From positions 146,294,640 through 146,358,639 of the forward strand of contig CM043955.1 of the NCBI GenBank assembly GCA_014529385.2: DNA of 64,000 nt, read 5' to 3'. The position numbers were made by a program, and so were the translations under genes. The stretch's first letter is position 1; every line of letters begins with the position of its first letter. This stretch comes from Adiantum capillus-veneris. Lineage: Eukaryota; Streptophyta; Polypodiopsida; Polypodiales; Pteridaceae. The notes under the pieces were generated by a model that was given only the letters and a program-made list of their open reading frames with translations, was not told where the DNA came from and made no database searches. Shown in pieces: positions 10,900 through 21,895 of this stretch.

Positions 10900-13800
10900 G
10901 CAAATTTATAGGTATCCTGGGTTTTGGGGAGCAAGAAAACTCTGTATTCTGGCCAATGTCAAGCTTTCTAGACTAATTCTGAGACGAGAACGGGTGAAGG
11001 TTATGCTTATAACACTTCCAAGACTCTACTAATTTTAGAAGCCTTTCATACAAACCCAAAATGTGTTGAAGTGCTAATAGCTCCACATCCTTCCATGAGA
11101 GGTTAATGTCATCCCAAAGGTGTGAGTTTAGAAATCCCTTTGTTGCTTGCTAGCGACACAAATTCCCTACAAAAGGAGTTCAAGGAACCCCTTCCATGTT
11201 TAAGAGAGCCATGTGGACGAATGGAGAGAGGAGCCCTTGAAGTATCAGAACTTCTACCCCCATTCCAGGGTTGATGCCACTTTGTTGCACTTTCGTGCAA
11301 GTTTCCCTGTGTTGCCACCAAGCTTTAGGACTGGCCAATGAGGTGCCAAAGTCTTATTGCGCATTGTGGCCTCCTTCCACGTGCCCCCTTTAGAGGCAAA
11401 CTTTGATTTGATTATCATATCCCAGGCCATGATAGGAAATTATTGCTTTTGCTCCGTCAGCCAGGTAACTAGTTTGGCACTCAATTTTGCATGCAGCATG
11501 GGGTCAATATTTCCAATGCCGCCTTTCTTCTTTGGTCTCGCTATCCATTCCCATTTCCCCCATTGGCAAGGGGCTATGGGTTTTGTGTTGCTCTTCCATA
11601 AGAATCATTTGATAGGCTTCAGAAATCATTTCCAGTTGTCTTTGCTTAGTTTTAACAACGAAGACACGAAAGAAATGTAGGGGATCATGAAAGCATTGAT
11701 CACATCAACTCTGCAATAAAGGGGGGAGCACAAATCCCATCTTCTCATTATACTATTTATCTTGTTTAGGAACCACTTGAATATCTAGGGTGCTTGAACA
11801 TAGTACCTTTGCCAGTAATTTCCCCTAACCAATTCGTTGGGTCAAATGAGTCGCTTTCAGAAAGAGAGACCAACTTGATGTTTCAATATTGCACATTGAG
11901 CCAGAAGTAGTGGCAAACAGATGGGAAATCTTGAGGGATTTTCTAAGCACTTCTCATGACTTGGCTTTAAGAAATAACAAAGAATTTCCTGCAAACAGCT
12001 TTGCAAGAAATTGTTTGCCACCAGGAAGTGTCAGACCTTGAATTGCCCCTTTTATTGCACTATCCTCAAGCGAGGTTACCATAGGGTGAGAGCTAATAGC
12101 AAAGAGAAACGGGGAAAGAGGCCAACCTTGCTTGATCAATTGCTTAACCTCAAACATTCCCACTATTTTATTGTTGAAGAGCAACTCAGAGTACCTTCCC
12201 TCCCCATGCGCGTTCACTATCCCACACATTCATGATCCAAAGCCCAAAGCCCAAAGCCTTCATGACCCCTGCAATGTAAGACCACAAGATTCTTTCATAA
12301 GCCTTATCCAGGTCAAGTTGAAGGAGGATACATTCTTGTTTGGTGAAAGCAGCATACTCAATGCCAGCCATGGATGCCAAAATGTTATCATAAATAGACC
12401 ATCCTTTGATGAAACCATTTTGATGGGGGTTGATGGGTTTGTACAAGATCTGAGCCAATCTAAGTGAAATATCCTTTGCAATGACCTTGTATGCCACTGT
12501 CATCTTGGAGATAGGAAATCAATGTTTTAACAGAGAGTAACAAAGTAATTTGGGAATAGGTTTGATCAACCCTTTTTTGAGGCTGGCATATAACTACCCC
12601 TCCAAAAGATCCCTGTTCGTTGAGTGCACTAGCAGAAATTTACGATACTCTCAGATTATTTAAAAAATTGGATTGTAAGTCCATCCTACCGAAGGGAATT
12701 TTTCTTCCCCATAGCATGTAAGGCGGACCAACATTCATCAACTAAAATAGGCCTCTCCAATCCTTTTGCTTTCGCAGGTGCTACCTCACACTTAATAGTG
12801 CTAAGCAATTGTGCTTTGGCCTCCTCCACCCCTTGTGAGAGTTCTTTTGATTGACCAATAATTTGAACGAGATGGTCAAGCATAAGTTTGGCCACAACAT
12901 TCTGGTCTCTCACCATCTTTCCAATCTCATCAATGATTGCCATGATAGCATCCCTTCTTCTTTTGACCTTGAGAGCTCAAAAGAAATGGGCCTAGTTGGT
13001 AGGGTCAGGTTTGAGGAGAATCTCTCGATCAGCAGCCATGTCTTTTTTATCTCCTCCACTTGCACCTCGGCCAATAGCGCTTTGATCTCAAGCCATCTCT
13101 TGTGTTCCCCCTCTAAAGCTCTTCCTTCTTGCTTTCTTTTGGAGAGCTCCTCTATTTCTTCAATTATATCCCTATTTCTAACATCTTGAACCTTTTTTAC
13201 TCGAGGCATAGCTCATTTGATCGATGATTGGATGCTACATATCAGGGAGGACTAGGTGCGAGGGTCAGTTGCATCCACATCAAGCTTAAGTTTGCCGAGA
13301 GCCTTCTTAGCAAGGGACCTGAAGAGAGGGTCCTTAAAGAGGTGTTCCCCGAAGACTAGTTTCTTCGTTTTCCCCTCCGCAGAGTAAGCATCACTACTAG
13401 TCGTGGCTATGTGAAGCTTAAGGGGGAGGTGATCCGACATACTCTCGGAGGTATTGATATTTAACATAATAGAAGGGGGAAGCTAATTTTCTTAATGGGA
13501 GATGTAACACCTATCCAAGTGGGAATCTATGTTAGCATGGAGGTTAGCTACTCCACCGGCACAGAGAGCTACTCTTGTGTGCGTCCAACCAAGAGAGCTA
13601 CTCCACCGGCACAGACCAACCCTCCACAAGTTGAGCAACGCCCATGTTTTTCAGAGTGCTTGCCATTTAGACTTTTCAGATCCTAACAGTATTCCAACCG
13701 AACCCGATTTGTCCTTCTGAATCTCCACCATATTTAAATCCCCCATGATGCACCAATCACCTTCCAGTGGTTGATCCCTCAAATTCACCCATAGTTTGGC

Positions 13801-14126
13801 TCTCCCCTTAGCATCACATGAAGCATAAATGTTAATAACGGTGATAAATGTTTGGCTCTCCCCAAGGACTCTCCCTCAGGCATGATTGAGCACAACTTGT
13901 GGTTCCAACTCCTTGTTAATAATGGAGAGCGCACTTACCCAAGAGTGCTATCACCGTAAAAGACCAACTTATTTTCTATTATTTGATTCCTCAAAAACTG
14001 GATGCATCAATATTGTGTTCTTGAATTAGCCAACAATCTGTAGCTGCTTTCTTGACCTCCTCCCAGAACTGTGCACTCTTTTTGACTGAGTTTATGCCCT
14101 TAACATTGCAACAATGAATATGTAGG
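10900..14126 (-). pseudogene. LINE ORF2 pseudogene (endonuclease + reverse transcriptase)
   Basis: Read right to left, 14,126-13,997 gives the endonuclease start, with 'WLIQEHN' corresponding to the catalytic glutamate region. 13,800-13,650 gives a GDWN/GDLN-like motif, and 13,467-13,400 gives SMSDHLPL, the S-D-H motif of AP-type endonucleases. A linker (12,943-12,686) follows. The reverse transcriptase fingers/palm (12,503-12,186) read YKVIAKDISLRLAQILYKPI, then QNGFIKGWSIYDNILA and LLQLDLDKAYERI. Next comes QGWPLSPFLFAIS and the place where [FY]ADD should be. That site reads FAGNS (codons at 11,984-11,995), so both catalytic aspartates are gone. A thumb/zf-RVT-like tail continues to about 10,950. 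Many stops and frameshifts show it is dead. Confidence 0.85.
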
Positions 14127-14315
14127 GTGTCCATTATGGGGAGAGTGAGACAAACTCCTCCACGTATGGATAACCATCCATCATCGACTCTCTTTTGTTA
14201 TCCTCCAGTCCAAAGCTGCCCACCTCTGCCACAGTTAGCCGGGGCTGAAGGCATCTTCGAGGCAAATAGGCCCCTTGGATTCTTGGCCTGAAGAATCTTG
14301 AAGAAGTTCCCCAGA

Positions 14316-14591
14316 TTATGGAAGAATCTTGTCTATCTGGGGGGTTCTCCTTATTTTTTTACTTTCTTTCACTTGATCATAGTGACTTGTTTCCAGCCCT
14401 CGTCTACCATCTTCAGGTTTGGGGGCCACGGCAACTTTTTGGCGAGGCTTCATTGGTGTTTTGATCACTAGGAATGATGAGAATTGTAATCTTGACATGA
14501 TTTGACTGTTGTTAACATTTGAGCTTGGCTCAGCAATAGGGTGGTCTTGAGGGGTATCCACATGAGTACCAATCTTGTCCACTTTGATCAC
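14316..14591 (-). pseudogene. Possible ORF1 remnant upstream of the LINE ORF2
   Basis: An open frame of 91 residues on the same strand as the LINE ORF2, ending about 190 bp before it. It is rich in K, P and S and has no zinc knuckle. Its position fits the 3' end of a LINE ORF1, but the sequence does not prove it. Confidence 0.3.
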
Positions 14592-14639
14592 TTTATTACC
14601 TGTTTTCCTCGCATGTTCACCCTGTTTAGTGACTTATGC

Positions 14640-15131
14640 AATGATGATTACGTCTTGAGGCTAAAAGTTAGTAAGAAGTTCAAGACTAAAAGTTAAAAAG
14701 AACTGAATGAAAATCTTTTTTATTCCCAAACTTGCAAAAGTGAATGTATATATATATATATATTACAAAGCCAAAAAAATTACGTAGGGAACCATGGTCG
14801 TTTTGAGACATGGCATCAGACAGCAGCCCCGCTACAACTAGCGAATACATTGACTGACAAAGGGAGCCACCCTAGAACCAACCGATACACAATTAATCTT
14901 ACATAGGCTTGAGGTTTCCACCAAGTAGCTAGCCCTACCACATCACGTCCCTTGAGTTCCATGCTAGAGCCAAAGTGCCATAACCATTGACAAGATACAT
15001 ATCTTTACTTTTTCTTCTTCTTTCTTTCAACAAAGCTAATAGTGCTAGTTGTTGGACCCATAACACTTACCACGTGACCAATTAGGTCTAACTTTTGGGC
15101 ATGAACTTCATCTGCTATAGTGTCAAGAACA
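14640..15131 (-). repeat. Putative LTR remnant of an older G3-related gypsy element (G4)
   Basis: The stretch ends GTGTCAAGAACA. The sequence just after it (15,132-15,189, continuing at 46,076-46,155 beyond the G1 insertion) matches the start of the G3 internal tail at 55,782-55,890. Shared words include CTTGAAATCATAGT, CCTCGACTATG and GGATCCCTTTTTACC. The LTR itself is unlike the G3 LTR, so it belongs to a relative. The left boundary is a guess. Confidence 0.35.
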
Positions 15132-15189
15132 TTATATCTCCCTTGAAATCATAGTCATCCTCGACTATGGAAAATAAAGTCATAGCTAG

Positions 15190-15426
15190 TGTGCGCGTCT
15201 GTCGCATGTGTCAATGCAAGGCACTTGCCGATACACTGTGTGCAAGTCACAAATGGCTCCAAGCACATAACTAGACTAATCTAGCAAGCTCAAGAGAGCA
15301 AGGGTAGGTCACTCACCGCCCTACGCTCGCCTTCTTGGAGGATTCCACGCCGTGAAGAAGAAGGAGCCGCCGCTGCGCCATGCTCAACCGCTCCATCGCC
15401 TCCGTGCCATCATCACAATGCTCAAT

Positions 15427-15488
<62 letters not shown>

Positions 15489-15811
15489 CACGCTCTCTCT
15501 CTCACGCATACACACACACATGCAAGGACATGAAGAAGAAGATGGAGATGGAGCAAGAGCACTCTTCAATTGCACAAATGAAAGAATAAGAGATTTTTAG
15601 GTTTAGGTGACTTTTATATGAACTCGCCCCATTCACACTTGGATGCCCCTACTTAGCCAACTAACCCTTGAATGTTCCTGTTAGAGTGCACATCTCATCG
15701 GCGATCACTCTTACCCTTTTCCTATTGGACCGACAAGCCCGGTACCTGACTCTACCAAATAAATAATGCGGCGTCTATCGTAGGTGATAGGAATGTGCGT
15801 GAGGGTTAACA
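15190..15811 (-). repeat. G1 3' LTR
   Basis: 622 bp, pairs with 45,517-46,075. It contains a (CT)n(CA)n microsatellite (about 15,429-15,526), present but shorter in the other LTR (45,748-45,784); this explains most of the length difference. Short open frames inside are shadows. Confidence 0.93.
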
Positions 15812-15824
15812 TGCCCCCTTTTTT
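15812..15824 (-). promoter_or_regulatory. G1 polypurine tract
   Basis: On the minus strand this reads AAAAAAGGGGGCA immediately before the LTR start TGTTAACC. It primes plus-strand DNA synthesis in LTR elements. Confidence 0.8.
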
Positions 15825-16774
15825 GATGTAGATTCCATCCTCGAAAGTTATTGAGTTGAAGCTCGTTCATCGAGGTGGAAGAGCCTTTGAGATGAGTGTC
15901 CTTAGCCTTCTTCAGTCACTGCAAAATCAAACAAAATTGGCACAGTAATTGCATTCTTATATACAATTAAAAAGCATATGCAATTGTAGACAAACAAGTT
16001 GATGGTAACAGAATTTTAAACCATTTGTCAGCAATAAACATTGAATTGCAATATAATAAAACGCATAAATAGTTGTAAAGATAAAAAATTAAACAAGTCT
16101 AGGGTCGCTAATTTAATGATCGAAAGGCACTAAAGATCGACTATTATTACCATGGGCAAGCTTCTCAATTTTCTCTGGTCAATTAAGTTGTTTAATCGCG
16201 AGAGCCAAGTATTTCATGTCTGAGGGATGACTAGAGGCTATACCTAGAAGACCTTGTAGTTAAGCTAGGATAATAAAAGGAATTGCTCATGAAATCATCA
16301 CCTGGCTTATTTCCTTTACTTTGACTCCCCAAAGTATTTTCACAGTGATTCAATTTTGATGTGTGTGCTTATTTTGTATGCCTTGGGTTCTTGCTTTTCA
16401 AGGAAAAGCGCCCACACTGGGAACCTCTAGGGCTCTAGTACCATAGGCGATACATGTGAGTAAAGTACCAAATCAAGCTGAGATTTCGCTTCCAGCTTAA
16501 GATTTTACATTGTGGCACTTTGATTTTTTTGTTTGTTCATTTTTAGTATTTTAATTTTGAACTTTGGGGAGTCATATAACATTGTTACACTCCCCAGGCT
16601 CATCACATTAGTAAACTCCCTTTATAATACTTAAGCTAAAGGTCAATAGGGACTAAGCCCACTAGAAATCCCTAGTACATTGCACACAATGCTGCCTAAA
16701 TCGGATTAAGAACCTAAGTAACCATTGATTATTAGGAAGGCATTCCCCATGGTATTAAGAGAAGCTCTCTAACG
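15825..16774 (-). other. G1 3' untranslated tail, left of the G2 insertion
   Basis: Non-coding sequence between the G1 polypurine tract and the G2 insertion site. It joins 39,056 if G2 is removed. No open frame or motif is recognised. Confidence 0.6.
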
Positions 16775-17331
16775 CCTAGTGTTAGCGGTTGGACACACTC
16801 AATGGAGGATGATTGCTCGGCGGGATACTAATTTCCTTTGTAATCATTCCTTAATTGAGAAAAAAACCGTCATTTCATATTTGTAAATAGTGGGGCTTGC
16901 ATAAGATTCCAAATTGTATTCCATTTTTGACATTTAAACTTACTAAATGGTTAAATTGGAACATTAGGGTTTGAGATTGTAAGGTATTTATACCACTTTT
17001 GACCTTAATGCAAAAAACCTTTTGTCATTTTTCATAAGTTTTCATGTGTGAGTTGAGTGTACTCTGTGTACGAGAGAGAGAGAGAGAGAGAGTGAGATTT
17101 TATCTTGACGCTACGTGCACACTAGTGGTTGGAATCGAGTGCAAAGAAGTGCAGTGTGTTGTCCCCGGAGAGAGCTATGCGTCAACACCTACATTGCACG
17201 TGTACGGCCCGGCCTCGAAAGATTGAACCACAAGCTATTTCTGGTGATTCGGTGAGCATATGATGTTTGTTTTTGCATTTCAGCATATCCATGCGTTTGC
17301 AATGAGTAGAGCTACGCATTAGGCATATTAG

Positions 17332-17521
17332 TGAAGGGGATCGGGGAGCACCACCGACGGAGAGGGAGAGAGAGAAGGAGACACACGACACACAGATATG
17401 GGTGGGGAGACTCAAAGAGTGAGCAGCCCCCTATACACTTATGCTATGTATAAGGTATACAAGTCAGTGGGCGCCCAGACTCTGGGCGGTCGGGCAAGGC
17501 ACAGACGCCTATACCCCAACA
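17332..17521 (-). repeat. C1 3' LTR
   Basis: 190 bp, paired with 20,798-20,987. On the minus strand it begins TGTTGGGGTATAGGCG and is preceded by the polypurine tract at 17,522-17,532. Confidence 0.95.
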
Positions 17522-17548
17522 ACCTCCCACTTAAAGGCGATTGTGCCT

Positions 17549-17950
17549 TTAAGCAAGAGAACCTAGTCTAAAGACTACAAAAGGCGAGAGAAAACCGCTC
17601 TCAACCGATGCCCACTGGCTGGCTGTGATCGTGTGCATCCGGATGTCCTGCTCTCGTGTAAGTCCATACACCACCAGACGTACCGCACACGTACTGCAAG
17701 TATGTACGCAATACCGCATATCTCCCTCGTGCACTATGCCATCATCAGTCAACAAACGACTGACAATCCCAACTGCAAATGCTCTCACTGCAGCTGCGAT
17801 ATCCGGTCTCAAGATCAGCATCTCATACATGAGACCACCGAATGCTGATGCAATGCTAGCGGACCTTGCTAGCTCTACGGAGCATGCATCACCATATATA
17901 TCCCTGGCAATAGGAATCTCTGACTGACAAGGCGTGTCAGCCACATGCAT
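17549..17950 (-). pseudogene. C1 3' internal region, possible trace of copia reverse transcriptase
   Basis: A 133-residue open frame lies downstream of the gag-protease ORF on the same strand. One stretch, GGLMYEMLILRPDIAAAV followed by VSRLL, resembles the copia RT/RNase H connection G-S-L-M-Y-A-x-x-x-x-R-P-D-I-x-x-A-V-x-x-V-S-R. Nothing else around it fits, so it may be a pol remnant left by internal deletion or a coincidence. Confidence 0.4.
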
Positions 17951-18037
17951 CTCCTAACTGTCCGCAAAAGACGCATCAACCTGTCGTGAAACCTCAGAGC
18001 AAACCAGCTGCTCTAGGTGTCTGCTGGAAGACATATC

Positions 18038-19468
18038 CTACACAACTATATCCCCATGCTCACTGTCGAGCATAGAAACGAATGACTGCATAATCGCTGA
18101 CATCTCAGCCTCCTTTGCAATCATCCACTGCAAACATGAACACTCAATCTGTTGTGACTCACTAGAGCTCTCATGCTCTAACTCCGTATGCATAGACTCT
18201 TGCACAACGTCCTCCTGTCGTGACTCACTAGAGCAAGACCGCTCTACCTGTCTCTCTTGCATAAAAGTATCTCGCACAACTGACTCTCTGCTTTGCTCAG
18301 TCACTAGCAAAGCATGCATGTCTGACTCTGTCACCTCTCTGTGTGACTGCTCAAGTCGTGCCCCAACTGTGTGCACAACGAGCTCACTACCCTGCAACCC
18401 ATGAGCAAAAGAGACTGTCCGGGTCTCTCGCTCTCTGTATGGTTGTAACAAGATTGAGACTCGACCATCTCGCACCAGTACTACATGCAATGGGTACCAT
18501 GTGCCAACTCTAGCACCTCTCGCAATCACAAGTGAACCCAAATGCAACGCAAAAGATCGCTCAAGCAGCGATACCCGACATCCACTATCCCGTAACTGTC
18601 TGACTGAGATCAAATCTCGTCTTAGATCTGGCACATAACGCACATGACGCAAGGTAAATCTCATACCATTGGGCAAGGACAAACATACGTCTCCTGCACC
18701 CTCAATGTCATACACAACACCATCAGCCATGTGCACACAACCAAGTCTCCCACTAGAAAACGTGCTAAACCACTCACGATGCGACGTGACATGGAAAGTA
18801 GCATCTGAATCTAGTAACCAATGTGAAGACAATGTGCAATCTGATATGCAATCCGTAGACATAAGATCGTCTGAAGACAAGCTAGATGTAAATGTGACAT
18901 CGCCATCACAAGCATACTCAGTAACCACGTTACTGATCTCACTAGCATCTGTCATGCCCAAATATGCATCACGCATATGTCGCCTCCGTTGTCTCAAACG
19001 CCTGAAACATCGACGCCTAATGTGACCTCTATGTCCACAATGCCAACATGTCAAGTCTCTATGCCGTCGAGACTTGCGTGTGGGACCAATCTCTCCCATG
19101 GACATAGAAGTGGGACTATACTCCCTTGTAGACATGGATGTCGCATACATAGCATGTAAACTCTGCCATAAAGCATGAGTTGTAGTCTCCCTCGAGACCT
19201 GCCAGTAAACAGACTCAACCAGATACAAACAAATCGTAGACATGGCTAACTCATCAAGATCCTGCCAATCATCATCACGCATAGAATTGGGCTTCGCCGA
19301 TAAACCATGCAAGGGTTTATCCTGCCCCAAATCCGCCAATGCAACAAGCATATGTTCCTTCCAAGCAACAAAATCTACACCATCAAACTGTGTCAGACCA
19401 TAACGCTGGAAGTCAAATGAAAAATCAGCCATAAAGCTCACAAAAGAGCAACCAACAATGAGTAGCAA
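18038..19468 (-). CDS. C1 gag-protease protein
   Basis: The 476-codon frame has a gag-like N-terminal part. It contains a 'FDGVDFVAWKEHM' segment matching the 'F-x-G-x-x-[YF]-x-x-W' start of copia gag proteins, and helices up to about residue 115. A zinc knuckle CWHCGHRGHIRRRC lies at about residues 141-154. An aspartic protease core reads WLLDSDATFHVTSH at about residues 217-230; the usual D-S-G triad reads D-S-D, so a key glycine is lost. A GAG-pre-integrase-like beta segment follows ('GRLGCVHMADG', 'LRHVRYVPDLRRDLISVRQL'). After about residue 320 the sequence is serine/glutamate-rich and unlike pol. Initiation may be at residue 14 (MADFSFDFQRY), which better fits copia gag. The frame is intact. 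The element would need integrase and reverse transcriptase from a relative. Confidence 0.8.
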   Translation of the reverse strand: MLLIVGCSFVSFMADFSFDFQRYGLTQFDGVDFVAWKEHMLVALADLGQDKPLHGLSAKPNSMRDDDWQDLDELAMSTICLYLVESVYWQVSRETTTHALWQSLHAMYATSMSTREYSPTSMSMGEIGPTRKSRRHRDLTCWHCGHRGHIRRRCFRRLRQRRRHMRDAYLGMTDASEISNVVTEYACDGDVTFTSSLSSDDLMSTDCISDCTLSSHWLLDSDATFHVTSHREWFSTFSSGRLGCVHMADGVVYDIEGAGDVCLSLPNGMRFTLRHVRYVPDLRRDLISVRQLRDSGCRVSLLERSFALHLGSLVIARGARVGTWYPLHVVLVRDGRVSILLQPYRERETRTVSFAHGLQGSELVVHTVGARLEQSHREVTESDMHALLVTEQSRESVVRDTFMQERQVERSCSSESRQEDVVQESMHTELEHESSSESQQIECSCLQWMIAKEAEMSAIMQSFVSMLDSEHGDIVV

Positions 19469-19489
19469 ATGTCAACCAAATCAGCCCTA

Positions 19490-20783
19490 AACTGGCTCGA
19501 ATCGCATCAACAAAAGTCTGCAAATATGGCTGCAAATCAGCCCCAAAACAGCCCCAAAATTCAGCTCTTAAACAACTGCATAAACAAGTCACAAACCTGT
19601 CCCAGATCAGCCTACAACTGAGCCATACATGGACACCTGCAAAGAGGAAACAATGGCTGAAAATTCAGCACCCAAATAAGTCCTCAAACCTGCCTGTAAT
19701 TTGTAAACCTGTAGCTGAAACCTGCTAAAAAACCTCAAGCCATTAGTCCTCGAATCCGGCTACCTAGCTTGTAGCCACACAAGCATAAATCACAATACTC
19801 ACTCCTGTGAGTGTGCCAAGATAATTGTACGTCTGTCAAACCCGTGAGCTAATCACCAAGCCCACAATGTGCGGTATCGATGCATACACACGCACAAATC
19901 TCCCACCTGCAGAGAACACCGCACGCAAATGCTGAGTGCAACCCGCAATCTCTATCTAGATCGCATAAATGATACTCCTGGGAAAATTTCGCCAGAGTTT
20001 CGTCAGTAAAACGGCCACAAAACCACTAACCAAACTGACTGCACGCTCAAAACCATGAGCAACCAAAGCGCATCAAACCACACTCCAAATGCATGTACCA
20101 ATCTCCACACTTTGCATACATCATTGCAAACACCTGCAAATCTAGTACACAAATATCTGCTTTACCTGTGACTGCTAAAAAACACGCTCGAGACATACAT
20201 TGCCGAGCTCAAAATGCAATCACATTAGTCTCTCTAAGCATCAAACCACATAAGGCATACATCGTATCCTCCCACCTATGAGGAAACTTGCAGAAAATAT
20301 CACTCTCACATCTGAGAGCAAACCATGTGTGGAATCCTCGACACACAATAAACAACTGCTGCTGTAGAAAATTCAGCGTTCAGAATTTTAAAATTCTGAT
20401 ATGACGAGCGCGTCCGGAGCGTGCCAAAACCCCAAGGTAGACTCCTGGATCACATGTATCCGAGTCCAAGTGTGAAAGCTATGCCCAAAAACCTCCGTTT
20501 CGGCCCAAAAACGCACCATAAACTGCCAAAAGAGGGCTGAAAAATGCAGCTCCTCAACCGTAGCTCGAATGAGGTTTCTGATGGCTCGAATGGCTTTGAA
20601 AGGGGGGTAAAACGGCACATCACCTGTTGGAAACGCTCTCAAAAAGCTGAATTTGCCGATGCCGAAGTCGAAACCCTGTTTGCACTCTTGAAAGTGCGTG
20701 CGCACGCGAACGCGATTTTGGGAATGAAACTGGCTCTCCGCTGTCGTCATGACTGTGCACACACGTGCTCCCTCCGCACCTAC
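19490..20783 (-). other. C1 leader
   Basis: Non-coding leader between the primer site and gag. It contains many short 'CTGCAAAT' and 'GCCCCAAA' words. Short open frames at its right end (20,388-20,888) overlap the LTR and are shadows. Confidence 0.6.
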
Positions 20784-20795
20784 GCTCTGATACCA
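20784..20795 (-). promoter_or_regulatory. C1 primer binding site (tRNA-Met type)
   Basis: On the minus strand this reads TGGTATCAGAGC, two bases after the LTR end. This is the initiator-tRNA-Met primer site used by most plant copia elements. Confidence 0.92.
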
Positions 20796-20797
20796 AT

Positions 20798-20987
20798 TGA
20801 AGGGGATCGGGGAGCACCACCGACGGAGAGGGAGAGAGAGAAGGAGACACACGACACACAGATATGGGTGGGGAGACTCAGAGAGTGAGCAGCCCCCTAT
20901 ACACTTATGCTATGTATAAGGTTTACAAGTCAATGGGCGCCCAAACTCTGGGCAGCCGGACAATGCACAAACGCCTATACCCCAACA
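20798..20987 (-). repeat. C1 5' LTR
   Basis: 190 bp, paired with 17,332-17,521. Confidence 0.95.
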
Positions 20988-21388
20988 ATTAGTTTCAAAA
21001 AAATGTCGACATGTAAATTTTGACTAGACATCCTACGCAATTCTACACCGAGTGTTTAGGGTTGGGGTTTTGGGTTAAGGACCTTAGGGAGAGTGACCTA
21101 TTGGTGTTAATAGGATTTCCCTCAAGTTTTGTAGCATTTTGAGAACGTTTGATGGGTATTTGGCTCTTGAAAGCATTGTAGGAAATCTCCTCTTGTGTAC
21201 TCTTGAAGGCTGTAACTTAGACATTGAGTAGAGACCTCTATAGGAAGTAATCAATAGTCGGTCGAGTGTAGGTTGACACCCTATGCTTGCTTCCACGTGC
21301 CTGCAGGTCGAGCTTTGTCCTTAGATGAAAAATATTTTTAGGTGAGTTCTCGTTGTGCTGACGTCCGTCGCGGCGTATCCGCCAACAT

Positions 21389-21406
21389 TGGCGCTACTGC
21401 CGGGGA
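21389..21406 (+). promoter_or_regulatory. G2 primer binding site (tRNA-Asp-like)
   Basis: TGGCGCTACTGCCGGGGA follows the LTR end by one base. Compared with the plant tRNA-Asp-complementary site as I remember it (TGGCGCCGTTGCCGGGGA), three central positions differ. Confidence 0.8.
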
Positions 21407-21895
21407 CGAAAACCCTAGGTAGGTGACCGAGACTAGTCCTTGAGGATAGGGATTCTCTGGCTTGCCAGAGTCTTATCTTATATTTAGATAGGATTAGAGG
21501 GTGGGGAACTCTCTAGGTCTTAGGAGGAGTCTAGGGAGCGACTGTCTGGCCTAGATCCTTCGCCTTAGGTAGTATTAGGTAGGAGAGTAGGAGTTGGAGT
21601 GGTAGAGGCGGTGAAAGGATAGCTTGAGAGTTCGGGGAGGCCAGGAAGCAACCGAAACACCAAAATCACCATCTCACATGATGAGTAGGAGGAGGGTAAG
21701 TAGGACATCATGATTTATGACCTGGAGCACTTCATGCATGTTATATTTGTTGCTAGGCTCATCAAAGAGCTGTAAAAGACGGAAAAGAGTGTTTAGAAGA
21801 TGAATTGAAGTTCAAAAGTTTATGTGAGTATTTCTGAGAGAGCTGTAGAGCATAGGGAGTACTTTTGTCAAAAAATAAATAAATTCTAAGACAGT

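Larger units (their letters stand above)
17332..20987 (-). mobile_element. C1: non-autonomous Ty1/copia element (gag-protease only)
   Basis: Two 190-bp LTRs (17,332-17,521 and 20,798-20,987) differ at about nine positions by eye. The element starts TGAAGGGG and ends CCCCAACA on the plus strand and is flanked by the target duplication ATTAG (17,327-17,331 and 20,988-20,992). On the minus strand, TGGTATCAGAGC (primer site) follows the right LTR and AAGTGGGAGGT (polypurine tract) precedes the left LTR. The internal region holds one 476-residue ORF with gag and protease and no room for integrase plus reverse transcriptase. Confidence 0.95.
16780..21387 (+). repeat. G2 5' LTR, split by copia C1
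   Basis: Matches 38,119-39,050 in two blocks, 16,780-17,331 and 20,988-21,387; the intervening 3,656 bp is C1. Without the insert and its duplicated target it is about 947 bp. A TATTTATA box lies at 16,985-16,992 in the transcribed orientation. A (GA)n run at 17,072-17,092 is expanded relative to the 3' LTR. Confidence 0.95.

Noticed and set aside
10636..10911. 91-residue hydrophobic ORF (+)
   Set aside because: No family recognised, no conserved neighbour, and adjacent to the tail of a minus-strand LINE.
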